NCBI GenBank assembly: GCA_023417785.1
Contig: JAEZEH010000123.1
Location: 1-57,146, forward strand
DNA from: Bacteroidota bacterium
GTDB taxonomy: Bacteria; Bacteroidota; Bacteroidia; Cytophagales; Cyclobacteriaceae
Direction of reading: 5' to 3'
Length of the DNA stretch: 57,146 bases
Shown: in pieces, positions 18,381 to 26,185 of the stretch
Layout of the letters: every line of letters begins with the position of its first letter
How positions within the stretch are numbered: the stretch's first letter is position 1
Notes under the pieces: generated by a model
Databases searched by the model: none
The model's input: only the letters and a program-made list of their open reading frames with translations
Told to the model about the DNA's origin: nothing
Program-made: the position numbers and the translations under genes

Positions 18381-18406
18381 AAAAGCCAGGACTGTGCCTG
18401 GCTTTT
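18381..18406 (-). terminator. Intrinsic terminator after the low-complexity secreted protein gene
   Basis: A perfect 10-bp stem (AAAAGCCAGG at 18381-18390 with CCTGGCTTTT at 18397-18406) and a 6-nt loop, with T residues following on the minus strand. It could act in both directions but no plus-strand gene precedes it. Confidence 0.8.
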
Positions 18407-18444
18407 GTATCTAAAAATTAAAGACTTCTTAGACTCGTTAAAGA

Positions 18445-19089
18445 TTACCGTGTATTAGTGCTTCCGCTCGACTGATCGTCGGTGGTTGAGCCAGTCCCCG
18501 TTGTACCGGTTCCTGATGAACCAGAATCAGTTGAACCAGGAGTTGTACCGGTTGAACCAGGAGTTGTTGCATCGGGAGTTGTTGAACCGGGAGTAGTTCC
18601 GGTTGAACCAGCGTCGTCAGGGGTAGTGCCAGTAGAGCCTGAGCCCATGTCACCAGTTCCTGCATCACCAGTGTCGGTTGAACCGCTACCTGGCGCCATT
18701 TGAGAATCGTTCTGATTTGATTCGGAATCCAGATCTTCTATTTTCTGACCGTTCGCATCGAAGCGAAAAACTTTAGCGTCTTCATCACCAATCACAATCA
18801 GGTATTCATTAGTACTTGTATTGCGATAAACTTTACCTTCTTCCCATCCGGAATATTCAGCCTCGCCAAGCGTAGTGCGAAGATTAGATGGAACATCAGT
18901 CGATTGGATGACCTCCATATCACGGGAGTAATTTGACTGGTCGTCTCCCATCACTCCGGGTTGACCTGACTGATCAGAGATACCTGTTGTGTCCTGCGTC
19001 AGCTGCGTATCCTGCTGCGTTACCTGAGCATTTACCGCCATAAGGCTTACTAAAAGCATCCCGGCAACTGTTAACATTATTTTTTTCAT
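18445..19089 (-). CDS. Secreted protein with Gly/Ser/Thr/Pro/Asp repeat tail
   Basis: A 214-residue protein starting at MKKIMLTVAG; the in-frame Met eight codons earlier would spoil the signal. A signal peptide ends near VNAQ (about residue 22). Residues ~50-120 form a small folded-looking domain (SNLRTTLGEAEYSGWEEGKVYRN and a VIGDEDAKVFRFDANG segment), followed by an acidic, disordered tail of about 90 residues built from GSTGTTPGSTTPDATTPG-type repeats. The tail is encoded by a minisatellite. I do not recognise a characterised family; the folded part resembles short PepSY-like or periplasmic stress proteins only loosely. It probably resides in the periplasm or is secreted. Its own terminator follows. 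Confidence 0.75.
   Translation of the reverse strand: MKKIMLTVAGMLLVSLMAVNAQVTQQDTQLTQDTTGISDQSGQPGVMGDDQSNYSRDMEVIQSTDVPSNLRTTLGEAEYSGWEEGKVYRNTSTNEYLIVIGDEDAKVFRFDANGQKIEDLDSESNQNDSQMAPGSGSTDTGDAGTGDMGSGSTGTTPDDAGSTGTTPGSTTPDATTPGSTGTTPGSTDSGSSGTGTTGTGSTTDDQSSGSTNTR
18495..18690. repeat. Minisatellite coding the Thr/Gly/Ser/Pro tail
   Basis: Degenerate short repeats built around GGTTGAACC and GGAGTTGT run through the 3' part of the 18445-19089 gene. Repeat number could vary between strains by slippage without breaking the frame when units are multiples of three. Confidence 0.6.
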
Positions 19090-19270
19090 TGTCTTTCTTT
19101 TTTCGTGAAACATGTTTGCTGGGTATATTATAATCGCGTGCCGATGTACTATCGTAGGCGTCAGGATGCTTCCTGGCCTAATAATTCCCCACGACGATTC
19201 GAATGGTGTTGAATAATCCTACACTGTTCTGGCATTTTCGTTTTACTGATTCGATAAACCTTAAGTAACT

Positions 19271-19519
19271 ATGGGGCTAAGCGCTGATTTGCTTTTGAAA
19301 CTCACCCGCAAGTATGAACCCTCTTCCCTTGTAAGACTGACGTTCCGCGGGAAGGACCTGGCCGTTCAGACTGACGGCGACGGAAACGCAATGGTACTTT
19401 TTATTGGAAGGTCAGATGCCACCGGTCGGATCAAAGGTCAACGGTATGCCCGTACGTTAAAGGCAGATACCGCGGGAAGGGTAATCAAGGACCATTGGGA
19501 TTTGAAAGGGAAAGTTTAG
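19271..19519 (+). CDS. Small conserved-looking hypothetical protein (82 aa)
   Basis: An 82-residue soluble, basic protein without signal peptide or membrane segment. The sequence alternates polar and hydrophobic residues as a compact beta-rich fold would (SSLVRLTFRGKDLAVQTDGDG, then AMVLFIGRSDATGRIKGQRY and ARTLKADTAGRVIKDHWDLKGKV). I recognise no named domain. The composition, normal codon use and start on ATG 150 bp upstream of mtgA on the same strand make it a plausible real gene; a separate -7-like motif precedes mtgA, so the two need not be one transcript. Function unknown. Confidence 0.6.
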   Translation: MGLSADLLLKLTRKYEPSSLVRLTFRGKDLAVQTDGDGNAMVLFIGRSDATGRIKGQRYARTLKADTAGRVIKDHWDLKGKV

Positions 19520-19651
19520 ATATGGATCGGCTGAATAATTGTTACCGGAGATTGATGCTATCCGCCCCGGGCAGCGGCTCACCCTGCTCAGCAATCGGAA
19601 AATAAAAGCGGCAATCCAACGTTCAAACCACACAGCAATGTACATTTCTAT

Positions 19652-19659
19652 TATTTTTG
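19652..19659 (+). promoter_or_regulatory. Candidate -7 element of mtgA (TATTTTTG)
   Basis: Perfect match to the Bacteroidota -7 consensus TAnnTTTG, 13 bp upstream of the mtgA ATG. No clear TTG -33 element is at the expected distance, so the call is weak. Confidence 0.4.
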
Positions 19660-19672
19660 ACAGGATAAATCT

Positions 19673-20425
19673 ATGACGTTCCCCCCTTTTGTTTCGGCAA
19701 TTCTTCAAAAGATCAAACGTATCTTCATTATCCTGTTCATTGCACATTTCCTGTACATCGTCATTTTGAAGTGGGTTGACCCTCCCATAACCGCGATTCA
19801 GGCGATCAGCTGGATCAAGGGCTATGGCCTCAAACGCGATTACGTTGTCCTTGAAGAGATCTCACCAAACGCGCGTCTGGCCGTAATGGCCTCGGAAGAT
19901 CAGTTATTTCCCGACCATACGGGCTTCGACTGGAAAAGTATCCAGCGGGCGTATGAATACAACCAGGCAAAACCCGGTCGGACCATCCGCGGCGGTTCTA
20001 CCATAAGCCAGCAGGTAGCCAAGAATGTATTCTTATGGCATGGGCGAAGCTGGGTAAGGAAAGGCCTGGAAACGTATTTCACTTTCATGATCGAATTGAT
20101 CTGGGGAAAACGCCGGATTCTTGAAGTTTACCTGAATATCGCGGAAATGGGGAAAGGAATTTTTGGCGTCGAAGCTGCTTCACGCGAATACTTCAACAAG
20201 CCGAGTAGTAAGCTTTCGGTCCGCGAGGCCGCGATGATCGCTGCATGTCTCCCTAACCCACGGGTGTACACAGTGAAACCCGTTTCCGCGAGGGTCCAAA
20301 AGCGGTATCCGGCCATACAGGTTCAGATGCAGAATATCAAAGGAGATCCGGATATCAAGATCCTCCTCTCTAATGATGAAAAGAAGCAACTGGAAAAGTT
20401 TAGCAACGCGGGCGGTAAGGATTAA
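19673..20425 (+). CDS. mtgA: Monofunctional peptidoglycan glycosyltransferase MtgA
   Basis: A 250-residue GT51 enzyme that polymerises lipid II into glycan strands at the outer face of the inner membrane. One N-terminal membrane anchor (about residues 16-34) is followed by the GT51 domain: catalytic Glu75 in MASEDQLFPDHTGFDW, then RGGSTISQQVAKN (106-118), the second-site region RILEVYLNIAEMG and AAMIAACLPNPR. There is no transpeptidase domain, and the length is normal for MtgA. It is probably expressed from its own promoter 13 bp upstream. No cell-wall partner gene adjoins it. Confidence 0.95.
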   Translation: MTFPPFVSAILQKIKRIFIILFIAHFLYIVILKWVDPPITAIQAISWIKGYGLKRDYVVLEEISPNARLAVMASEDQLFPDHTGFDWKSIQRAYEYNQAKPGRTIRGGSTISQQVAKNVFLWHGRSWVRKGLETYFTFMIELIWGKRRILEVYLNIAEMGKGIFGVEAASREYFNKPSSKLSVREAAMIAACLPNPRVYTVKPVSARVQKRYPAIQVQMQNIKGDPDIKILLSNDEKKQLEKFSNAGGKD

Positions 20426-20505
20426 CTCAATCGATTATATTTCGAATCGTTTGGTGAACTGTCGCCGAATGGAACGTTTTTTCCCGCGACCGCATTGAGA
20501 ATCAG

Positions 20506-20534
20506 TTGGGGAACAACCTTTTTTATTAATTTTG
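20506..20534 (+). promoter_or_regulatory. Bacteroidota-type promoter of the ABC-F gene
   Basis: TTG (20506-20508), an 18-bp spacer and TAATTTTG (20527-20534) fit the Bacteroidota housekeeping consensus TTG-n17-23-TAnnTTTG fully. It is 23 bp upstream of the ATG at 20558, which implies a short leader. Confidence 0.65.
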
Positions 20535-20557
20535 CCGATTCATTTCAAATCTAAATC

Positions 20558-22177
20558 ATGATCGCTGCTAATAATCTGTCGCTTCAGTTCGGAAAACGTG
20601 TGTTGTTTGACGAGGTAAATATCAAGTTTACCGCCGGCAACTGCTATGGCGTAATCGGAGCAAACGGTGCAGGCAAATCCACTTTTTTGAAGATCCTCTC
20701 GGGCGACATTGATGCGACCGGTGGCAACGTGTCGATTGAACCCGGAAAGCGTATGGCTGTACTTCGTCAGAATCACTATGCCTTTGACGAAGTTACTGTA
20801 ATTGACACGGTGATGATGGGCCATCAGCACCTCTGGAGCCTGATGAAGGAGAAGGATGCGATCTATGCAAAACCTGATTTTTCCGAAGCGGATGGAATCA
20901 GGGCTTCCGAGCTTGAGGGCGAATTTGCTGAGATGAACGGCTGGAATGCCGAATCAGACGCTGCGGCATTGTTGAGCGGACTTGGCATTACCGAATCGGA
21001 CCATTTTAAGTTGATGAAGGAATTGAACGGGAACCAGAAAGTTCGCGTCCTTCTCGCACAGGCTCTCTTTGGTAACCCTGATATTCTTATTCTCGATGAG
21101 CCGACTAACGACCTGGATATTCACACGGTGAGCTGGCTCGAAGACTTCTTGCTCGAGTTTCAGAATACGGTCATCGTCGTTTCTCACGACAGACACTTCC
21201 TCGATACCGTGTGTACCCATGTCGTAGATATTGATTTTAGCGCGATTCGCTTATATACAGGAAACTATTCGTTCTGGTACCAGTCCAGTCAGCTTGCCCT
21301 TTCGCAACGTTCCGCAGCCAATAAGAAGGCTGAAGACAAGCGCAAGGAGCTACAGGAATTTATTGCCCGATTCAGCGCCAATGCGTCGAAATCAAAACAA
21401 GCCACGAGCCGAAGAAAGCTCCTGGAAAAGATCAACGTTGATGACATCCAGCCTTCGACCAGACGCTATCCTGCCATTATCTTTCAACAGAAACGGACTG
21501 CCGGAGATCAGATACTGCAGGCAGAGAACCTTGGCTATTCACAGAATGGTGAACCCCTGTTCAAGGGGCTGGACTTTTACGTGCGCAAAGGCGAGAAAAT
21601 TGCCTTTCTCAGCAAGGATAGCCTGGCACTGACGTCACTGTTCCAGATTCTGGCTGGCGAAAAGAAACCCGATACGGGAGAATTCCGGTTTGGTCAAACC
21701 ATTACAACGGCTTACCTCCCTTCCAACAATGAGAAATATTTTCAAACGCACGATAACCTGATCGACTGGCTACGCCAATTTGCAGACGACGAAAACAAGG
21801 ACGAAATCTATGTGCGGGGATTCCTCGGAAAGATGCTTTTTTCGGGTGAAGAAGTATTCAAAAAAGCAAATGTCCTTTCAGGTGGCGAAAAGATGCGCTG
21901 CATGATTTCAAGGATGATGTTGGCCAGCGCGAACCTTCTGATTCTGGATGAACCCACGAACCACCTGGATCTTGAATCTATCACGGCTTTGAATAATGCA
22001 TTGAAAGATTTCCCGGGAACGGTCTTATTTACTTCTCACGATCATGAATTTACCAATACGGTAGCAAATCGCATTATCGAGATTACGCCTAATGGGTTTA
22101 TCGATAAACTCATGACGTACGACGAGTACATCGAGAATGAGCGGGTTGCCGAACAGAAAGAAGCGCTTTACTCCTGA
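20558..22177 (+). CDS. ABC-F family ATPase (YbiT/EttA-like) with one degenerate ATP site
   Basis: A 539-residue soluble protein with two ABC domains and no membrane segment; ABC-F proteins act on the ribosome. Domain 1 has an intact Walker A (GANGAGKST, 34-42) and Walker B (ILILDEPTND). Domain 2 has a proper signature (SGGEK, 441-445) and Walker B (LLILDEPTNH), but its Walker A is replaced by LSKDSLALTS (351-360), lacking the Gly-rich loop and Lys. The signature of domain 1 is also altered (LNGNQK, 156-161). Both parts of the same composite site are therefore degenerate, leaving one normal site. The inter-domain arm (about 240-320) is Lys-rich (AANKKAEDKRKELQEF), as expected for ribosome contact. 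A clean promoter precedes it. It ends 14 bp from the convergent fecR. Confidence 0.92.
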   Translation: MIAANNLSLQFGKRVLFDEVNIKFTAGNCYGVIGANGAGKSTFLKILSGDIDATGGNVSIEPGKRMAVLRQNHYAFDEVTVIDTVMMGHQHLWSLMKEKDAIYAKPDFSEADGIRASELEGEFAEMNGWNAESDAAALLSGLGITESDHFKLMKELNGNQKVRVLLAQALFGNPDILILDEPTNDLDIHTVSWLEDFLLEFQNTVIVVSHDRHFLDTVCTHVVDIDFSAIRLYTGNYSFWYQSSQLALSQRSAANKKAEDKRKELQEFIARFSANASKSKQATSRRKLLEKINVDDIQPSTRRYPAIIFQQKRTAGDQILQAENLGYSQNGEPLFKGLDFYVRKGEKIAFLSKDSLALTSLFQILAGEKKPDTGEFRFGQTITTAYLPSNNEKYFQTHDNLIDWLRQFADDENKDEIYVRGFLGKMLFSGEEVFKKANVLSGGEKMRCMISRMMLASANLLILDEPTNHLDLESITALNNALKDFPGTVLFTSHDHEFTNTVANRIIEITPNGFIDKLMTYDEYIENERVAEQKEALYS

Positions 22178-22191
22178 CCGGCATTGTGCCT

Positions 22192-23172
22192 TTAAGGGCA
22201 TGTATTCCGGCCATCTATCACGATGCGGCCGTACTCACGCATAACGATCACGTCAAGTTCGTCGCGGAGCGCCTTGATAATATCATCCATCCTCGGTTCG
22301 TTGAAGGTTTTCGTGAATGTGCACTTGAGCATCGCCGTATTCTCAACCTGAACCGGTATGCCGAAATAGTCCTCAACTGCCTCTACAACCTGTGCCAGTG
22401 GTGTGTCATTGAATACCAGCTTTTTTTGTCTCCAAGCCAGCACGTTCACCGTATCGGCATCCAGAAGCGCGATGGCTCCGGAACCATAGTCGTATCGGGC
22501 CTTTTTACCTGCGGGTACCACAACCTTCTTTTCGGGATTCTTCAGCAGGCTTATAAGTAATTGGCCGCTGAGGACTATTACTTCTTCGTATTCCTCTCCC
22601 TTGGGTAAGTCGACCATGAAACTTGTTCCTGTCACGTCGATTCGGCTGTTGTCAGTTGTCAGCGTGAACAGGGTAAGCGAATCCGGGCTCACCTCAACAA
22701 AGGCCTGCCCCTCCACCTCGACAGCCCTGTTTGTGCTACCGTAATCCGAAGCGACTAGTAACACGCTCCCCGGCTTCAGCGTAACAGCTGAACTATCGGA
22801 GAGAATCACTGTCCGGATTTCCCGGCCGGCATGATGAATCGAGGGCCTTTCCCTCAGACCCATGAAAATTATTACGCTGGCTACCACCAGCAAGGCAAGA
22901 GCCAGACCTTCGAAAACATAAAATGTGGTTCTTCCTTTCTTTGCCGGATCGACCGTCGTGTTCCGGCGCCTTCTTCTTCGTGGACGCTCATCTTCGGGAA
23001 TGTTTTCCCTGTCGGCTTGCCATTTGAATCGCAGTGCATCGAATGACTCCTTGTTACGCGGGTCGGCCTCAATCCATGCTTTCAAGGCGGCATCCTCCTC
23101 CGGGGAGATGATACCCATCAGTTTCCTCAAGACGAGTTTATCGTAGTATTGATATTTCTCTGATTTGTGCAT
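22192..23172 (-). CDS. FecR family anti-sigma factor (orphan)
   Basis: A FecR-type transmembrane regulator of 326 residues from the preferred start MHKSEKYQYYD; an in-frame ATG 16 codons upstream (23220) is an alternative. The N-terminal cytoplasmic part (with LMGIISPEEDAALKAWI) would bind an ECF sigma factor, a basic stretch (RRRRRR) precedes one membrane segment (about residues 86-108), and the periplasmic part holds the FecR domain (RTVILSDSSAVTLKPGS) and a C-terminal DUF4974-like domain (LVFNDTPLAQVVEAVEDYFG). Such proteins normally sit beside an ECF sigma gene and a susC gene; here neither is adjacent. It is convergent with the ABC-F gene with a 14-bp gap. Confidence 0.92.
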   Translation of the reverse strand: MHKSEKYQYYDKLVLRKLMGIISPEEDAALKAWIEADPRNKESFDALRFKWQADRENIPEDERPRRRRRRNTTVDPAKKGRTTFYVFEGLALALLVVASVIIFMGLRERPSIHHAGREIRTVILSDSSAVTLKPGSVLLVASDYGSTNRAVEVEGQAFVEVSPDSLTLFTLTTDNSRIDVTGTSFMVDLPKGEEYEEVIVLSGQLLISLLKNPEKKVVVPAGKKARYDYGSGAIALLDADTVNVLAWRQKKLVFNDTPLAQVVEAVEDYFGIPVQVENTAMLKCTFTKTFNEPRMDDIIKALRDELDVIVMREYGRIVIDGRNTCP

Positions 23173-23380
23173 ACTTGTTTCATTCCTGACGCAAACCACG
23201 GGCGACTTCATCCGTTTCAATACCCGGCGTGCGATCGGCTACAGAAGCCAGGTAAAGTTTGATACCCGGCTAAACGACTATTCGATTTTCGGAAAAAGGG
23301 GAATTGCCCTCGGGGACCTGCGGCAGTTTTCCACATAATACCACAGTGTGTATGGCTTTTGGATGTGTGGCTGCTCTTAT

Positions 23381-23406
23381 GCCCGGTTAATAGACTAAAA
23401 CCGGGC
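23381..23406. promoter_or_regulatory. 8-bp inverted repeat upstream of the ABC exporter
   Basis: GCCCGGTT (23381-23388) and AACCGGGC (23399-23406) are perfect arms around a 10-nt centre, 37 bp upstream of the exporter start codon. There is no T run, so it suits an operator better than a terminator. It lies in the divergent region shared with fecR. Confidence 0.35.
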
Positions 23407-23443
23407 AGTGTACGTCAACTCCAATACATTTCTCTAAACTACC

Positions 23444-25180
23444 ATGGCAAAAAGTAAAATCACCCTCGGCCGCGTTATAAAAACAATCATCCTACCGCGT
23501 TGGAAACTATTAGCAATTGGGTTGATTCTGATCTTCATTAGTCAATTATCGGGACTGGTATTACCATGGTCAACAAGGTATTTTATGGACGATGTGATTG
23601 CCAACAAGGATCTTGAGCGACTCAAGGAGCTCGTGATGTTAGTGGTGGGTGCTATAACCCTTCAGGCGATAACCTCTTTCTTACTGACGCGACTCCTGAG
23701 TGTTGAAGCACAACGACTCATAAGCATCCTGCGCTCCAACGTTCAGAAGCATTTACTCAAGCTTCCGGTCCGTTTCTTTGATAATCAGAAAGCCGGGGCA
23801 CTGGTTTCACGCGTGATGACCGACGTGGAAGGTGTACGCAACCTTGTCGGCACAGGGCTGGTTCAAATGGTTGGAGGCATTCTGACATCCTTTGTTTGCC
23901 TTTATTTCCTCATTAGCATCAGCCCTATGATGACGCTTTATGTGTTGGTGCCGGTAAGTATTTTCGGAGTAATCTCACTAAAGGCCTTCGCATATATAAG
24001 ACCCATCTTCCGGGAAAGGGGCAAACTAAACGCCGATGTGACGGGGCGCCTGACTGAAACGTTGAATGGTATCAGGGTTATAAAGGGATTTAACGCCGAG
24101 AATCAGGAAATCAGGATCTTCGAGACCGGCGTAGAGCGACTGTTCACAAATGTTAAGCGCAGCCTGACATCGACAAGCCTGGTGACCAGCTCAGCAACAT
24201 TCCTTTTGGGACTTGCAACAGCAGGTATCATGGCCATGAGTGGATATCGAATCGTACAGGATACCATGACTACAGGCGAGTTCTTTTCTTTTACTATGTT
24301 CCTCGGTTTCATGGTCGCCCCGATAGTTCAGATGAGTAACATTGGAAGCCAGCTGACCGAAGCTTTCGCGGGATTGGATCGCACAGAGGAACTGATGTCC
24401 TTTCCGCCCGAGCACGATGAAAATCAGCGTACGATCGATGCGGGAGTTATCCATGGCGATGTTGTGTTCGATGAGGTGAGCTTTGCATATGAAGAAGGTA
24501 AACCAGTCCTGAACGGCATATCATTCAGTGCTCCGGCGGGTTCTGTTACTGCCCTGGTGGGGACCTCAGGCTCGGGAAAGACCACCATTGCGGGCCTGGC
24601 TGCCTCGTTCCTGACTCCTACATCCGGAAAAGTAACTGTCGACGGACTAGATTTGTCTAAGGTGGTGTTGAACACATATCGAAGTCAGCTCGGGGTCGTG
24701 CTTCAGGATGACTTTCTCTTCGAAGGGACTATTCGCGAGAACATCATGTTTCCGCGGCCGGGAGCATCTCAACACAAGATCCTGGAGGCTGTGAAAGCCG
24801 CGCACGTGGAGGAGTTCACTAATCGCTTCGAGCACGGGCTCGATACATTGATTGGTGAACGTGGTGTTAAGCTCTCCGGTGGACAACGTCAGCGAATTGC
24901 TATCGCCCGTGCCATACTCGCTGATCCGCGAATTCTGATTCTGGATGAAGCTACCTCCAGTCTTGATACAGAATCAGAAGCCTTCATTCAGGAAAGTCTT
25001 AAGTTGTTGATGAAGAACAGAACTACTTTTGTGATTGCCCACAGGCTCAGCACAATCCGTCAGGCGGATCAAATCCTTGTGATTGAGGGCGGCAGAATTG
25101 CTGAATCAGGTCGTCATGACGATCTTATTCAGCAAAAAGGAAGATACTTTGATTTGTATACTTATCAGGCGCGAATCTGA
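23444..25180 (+). CDS. ABC exporter half-transporter (MsbA/lipid A or multidrug type)
   Basis: A 578-residue fused permease-ATPase expected to work as a homodimer in the inner membrane. Residues ~15-310 form the six-helix ABC_membrane domain (starting LLAIGLILIFISQLSGLVLPW); residues ~335-578 form the ATPase with Walker A GTSGSGKTT (373-381), signature LSGGQRQR (477-484), Walker B ILILDEATSSLD and switch His in IAHRLSTI. The start is the ATG in ACCATGGCAAAA. Substrate cannot be inferred; MsbA-like lipid flipping and drug export are both possible. It stands alone and is divergent from fecR, with an inverted repeat in the shared upstream region. All ATPase motifs are intact. Confidence 0.93.
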   Translation: MAKSKITLGRVIKTIILPRWKLLAIGLILIFISQLSGLVLPWSTRYFMDDVIANKDLERLKELVMLVVGAITLQAITSFLLTRLLSVEAQRLISILRSNVQKHLLKLPVRFFDNQKAGALVSRVMTDVEGVRNLVGTGLVQMVGGILTSFVCLYFLISISPMMTLYVLVPVSIFGVISLKAFAYIRPIFRERGKLNADVTGRLTETLNGIRVIKGFNAENQEIRIFETGVERLFTNVKRSLTSTSLVTSSATFLLGLATAGIMAMSGYRIVQDTMTTGEFFSFTMFLGFMVAPIVQMSNIGSQLTEAFAGLDRTEELMSFPPEHDENQRTIDAGVIHGDVVFDEVSFAYEEGKPVLNGISFSAPAGSVTALVGTSGSGKTTIAGLAASFLTPTSGKVTVDGLDLSKVVLNTYRSQLGVVLQDDFLFEGTIRENIMFPRPGASQHKILEAVKAAHVEEFTNRFEHGLDTLIGERGVKLSGGQRQRIAIARAILADPRILILDEATSSLDTESEAFIQESLKLLMKNRTTFVIAHRLSTIRQADQILVIEGGRIAESGRHDDLIQQKGRYFDLYTYQARI

Positions 25181-25448
25181 GAGATCACCCTTATAGGCAG
25201 GCAAAATTTCCGGAAGCAAAGCCGGAGATTAAAGGCAATTATTGCGTTTCAGGGACTTGAGATACGATTTAACGGAAGAATCCGCAGCACAAATATGTTG
25301 TCATCACCTAGTCATCTACGCATGTATTGCGAGCGCTTCACACATAATAAGGTGATGATGCCCCGATGGTATAATTTTTTCTTTGGCCATACTATAAAAA
25401 AATGAATTTTTATTAATTAACTTTTGGCTATCAAAAACATTTATTGCT

Positions 25449-26015
25449 ATGGCAAAGAAAGCAAAAAAGGCAGCTAAGAAGTCTGCTAAAAAAACAGCTA
25501 AGAAGGCTACCAGGAAAACGGCTAAGAAATCAGCCAGGAAGGTAGCAAAGAAAGCGGCTCCCAAAAAGGCAGCGAAGAAGTCCGCTTCCAAAAAAGCAGC
25601 GAAGAAGTCCGCTCCCAAAAAAGCAGCGAAGAAATCCGCGGCTAAAAAGGCAGCGAAGAAGTCAGCTCCTAAAAAGGCAGCGAAGAAGTCAGCTCCTAAA
25701 AAGACAGCGAAGAAGTCAGCAGCAAAGAAAGCAGCTCCTAAGAAATCGGCTCCCAAAAAAGCGGCGAAGAAGTCTGCTCCCAAAAAGGCTGCGAAAAAAA
25801 CTTCTCGTCCTCAGCCGTCCTCGAACCTGATGGCACTGAAGAAAAGAGCCAGGCAGAAACTTCAGGAAAAAGAAGATGCAAAGGCAGAAGCTACTTCTGT
25901 TGTGGAGAGTGCTCTTTCATCCGAACCACCTGAAGTCTCAGGAAACAACGCGATTGCGAACGATCAGGCAGATCTGTTTGGCGGATCGCCAGCTGAACCA
26001 GATTCTGAGTCTTAG
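25449..26015 (+). CDS. Histone H1-like Lys/Ala-rich DNA-binding protein
   Basis: A 188-residue protein whose first ~120 residues are repeats of KKAAKKSAPKKAAKKSA type, almost entirely Lys, Ala, Ser and Pro, like the C-terminal tail of eukaryotic histone H1 and bacterial Hc1/AlgP-type proteins. Such tails bind and compact DNA without sequence specificity. The last ~65 residues differ: a short helix (LMALKKRARQKLQEKEDAKAEA) and then a neutral to acidic, probably disordered end (ADLFGGSPAEPDSES). The start ATG follows an AT-rich leader; a terminator follows. The repeated DNA is prone to copy-number change. The antisense Phe/Ala-rich frame is an artefact of the Lys/Ala codons. Confidence 0.9.
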   Translation: MAKKAKKAAKKSAKKTAKKATRKTAKKSARKVAKKAAPKKAAKKSASKKAAKKSAPKKAAKKSAAKKAAKKSAPKKAAKKSAPKKTAKKSAAKKAAPKKSAPKKAAKKSAPKKAAKKTSRPQPSSNLMALKKRARQKLQEKEDAKAEATSVVESALSSEPPEVSGNNAIANDQADLFGGSPAEPDSES

Positions 26016-26068
26016 TTGTTGATTTAAGTCTCTGATCCAAAAGATTCAAAGCTTTTGTCTGACATAGC

Positions 26069-26097
26069 AAAAGGGGTGTTTCCGGAACACCCTTTTT
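26069..26097 (+). terminator. Intrinsic terminator after the H1-like gene
   Basis: A stem of GGGTGTT with AACACCC around a 5-nt loop (26074-26092), flanked by an A run on the left and TTTTT on the right. It is 54 bp beyond the stop codon of the H1-like gene. Confidence 0.82.
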
Positions 26098-26135
26098 GTT
26101 TTTTCAGCGGTCCCTGACTATTCCTAAAAGTGCAT

Positions 26136-26161
26136 AAAAAAACCTCCACTTCTGCGGAGGT
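26136..26161 (-). terminator. Intrinsic terminator after mreB
   Basis: ACCTCC (26142-26147) pairs with GGAGGT (26156-26161) over an 8-nt loop. On the minus strand seven T residues follow. It serves the convergent mreB gene ending at 26186. Confidence 0.78.
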
Positions 26162-26185
26162 CTACGAATTGTATTTTGATCTGAT

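Noticed and set aside
18438..18703. Val/Pro/Glu- and Leu/Gln-rich frames over the minisatellite
   Set aside because: Both are alternative frames of the repeat tract; only the frame with a signal peptide and folded domain is credible.
25316..25783. Minus-strand Phe/Ala-rich repeat protein
   Set aside because: It is the antisense of Lys/Ala codons of the H1-like gene; the sense frame has the expected product and terminator.
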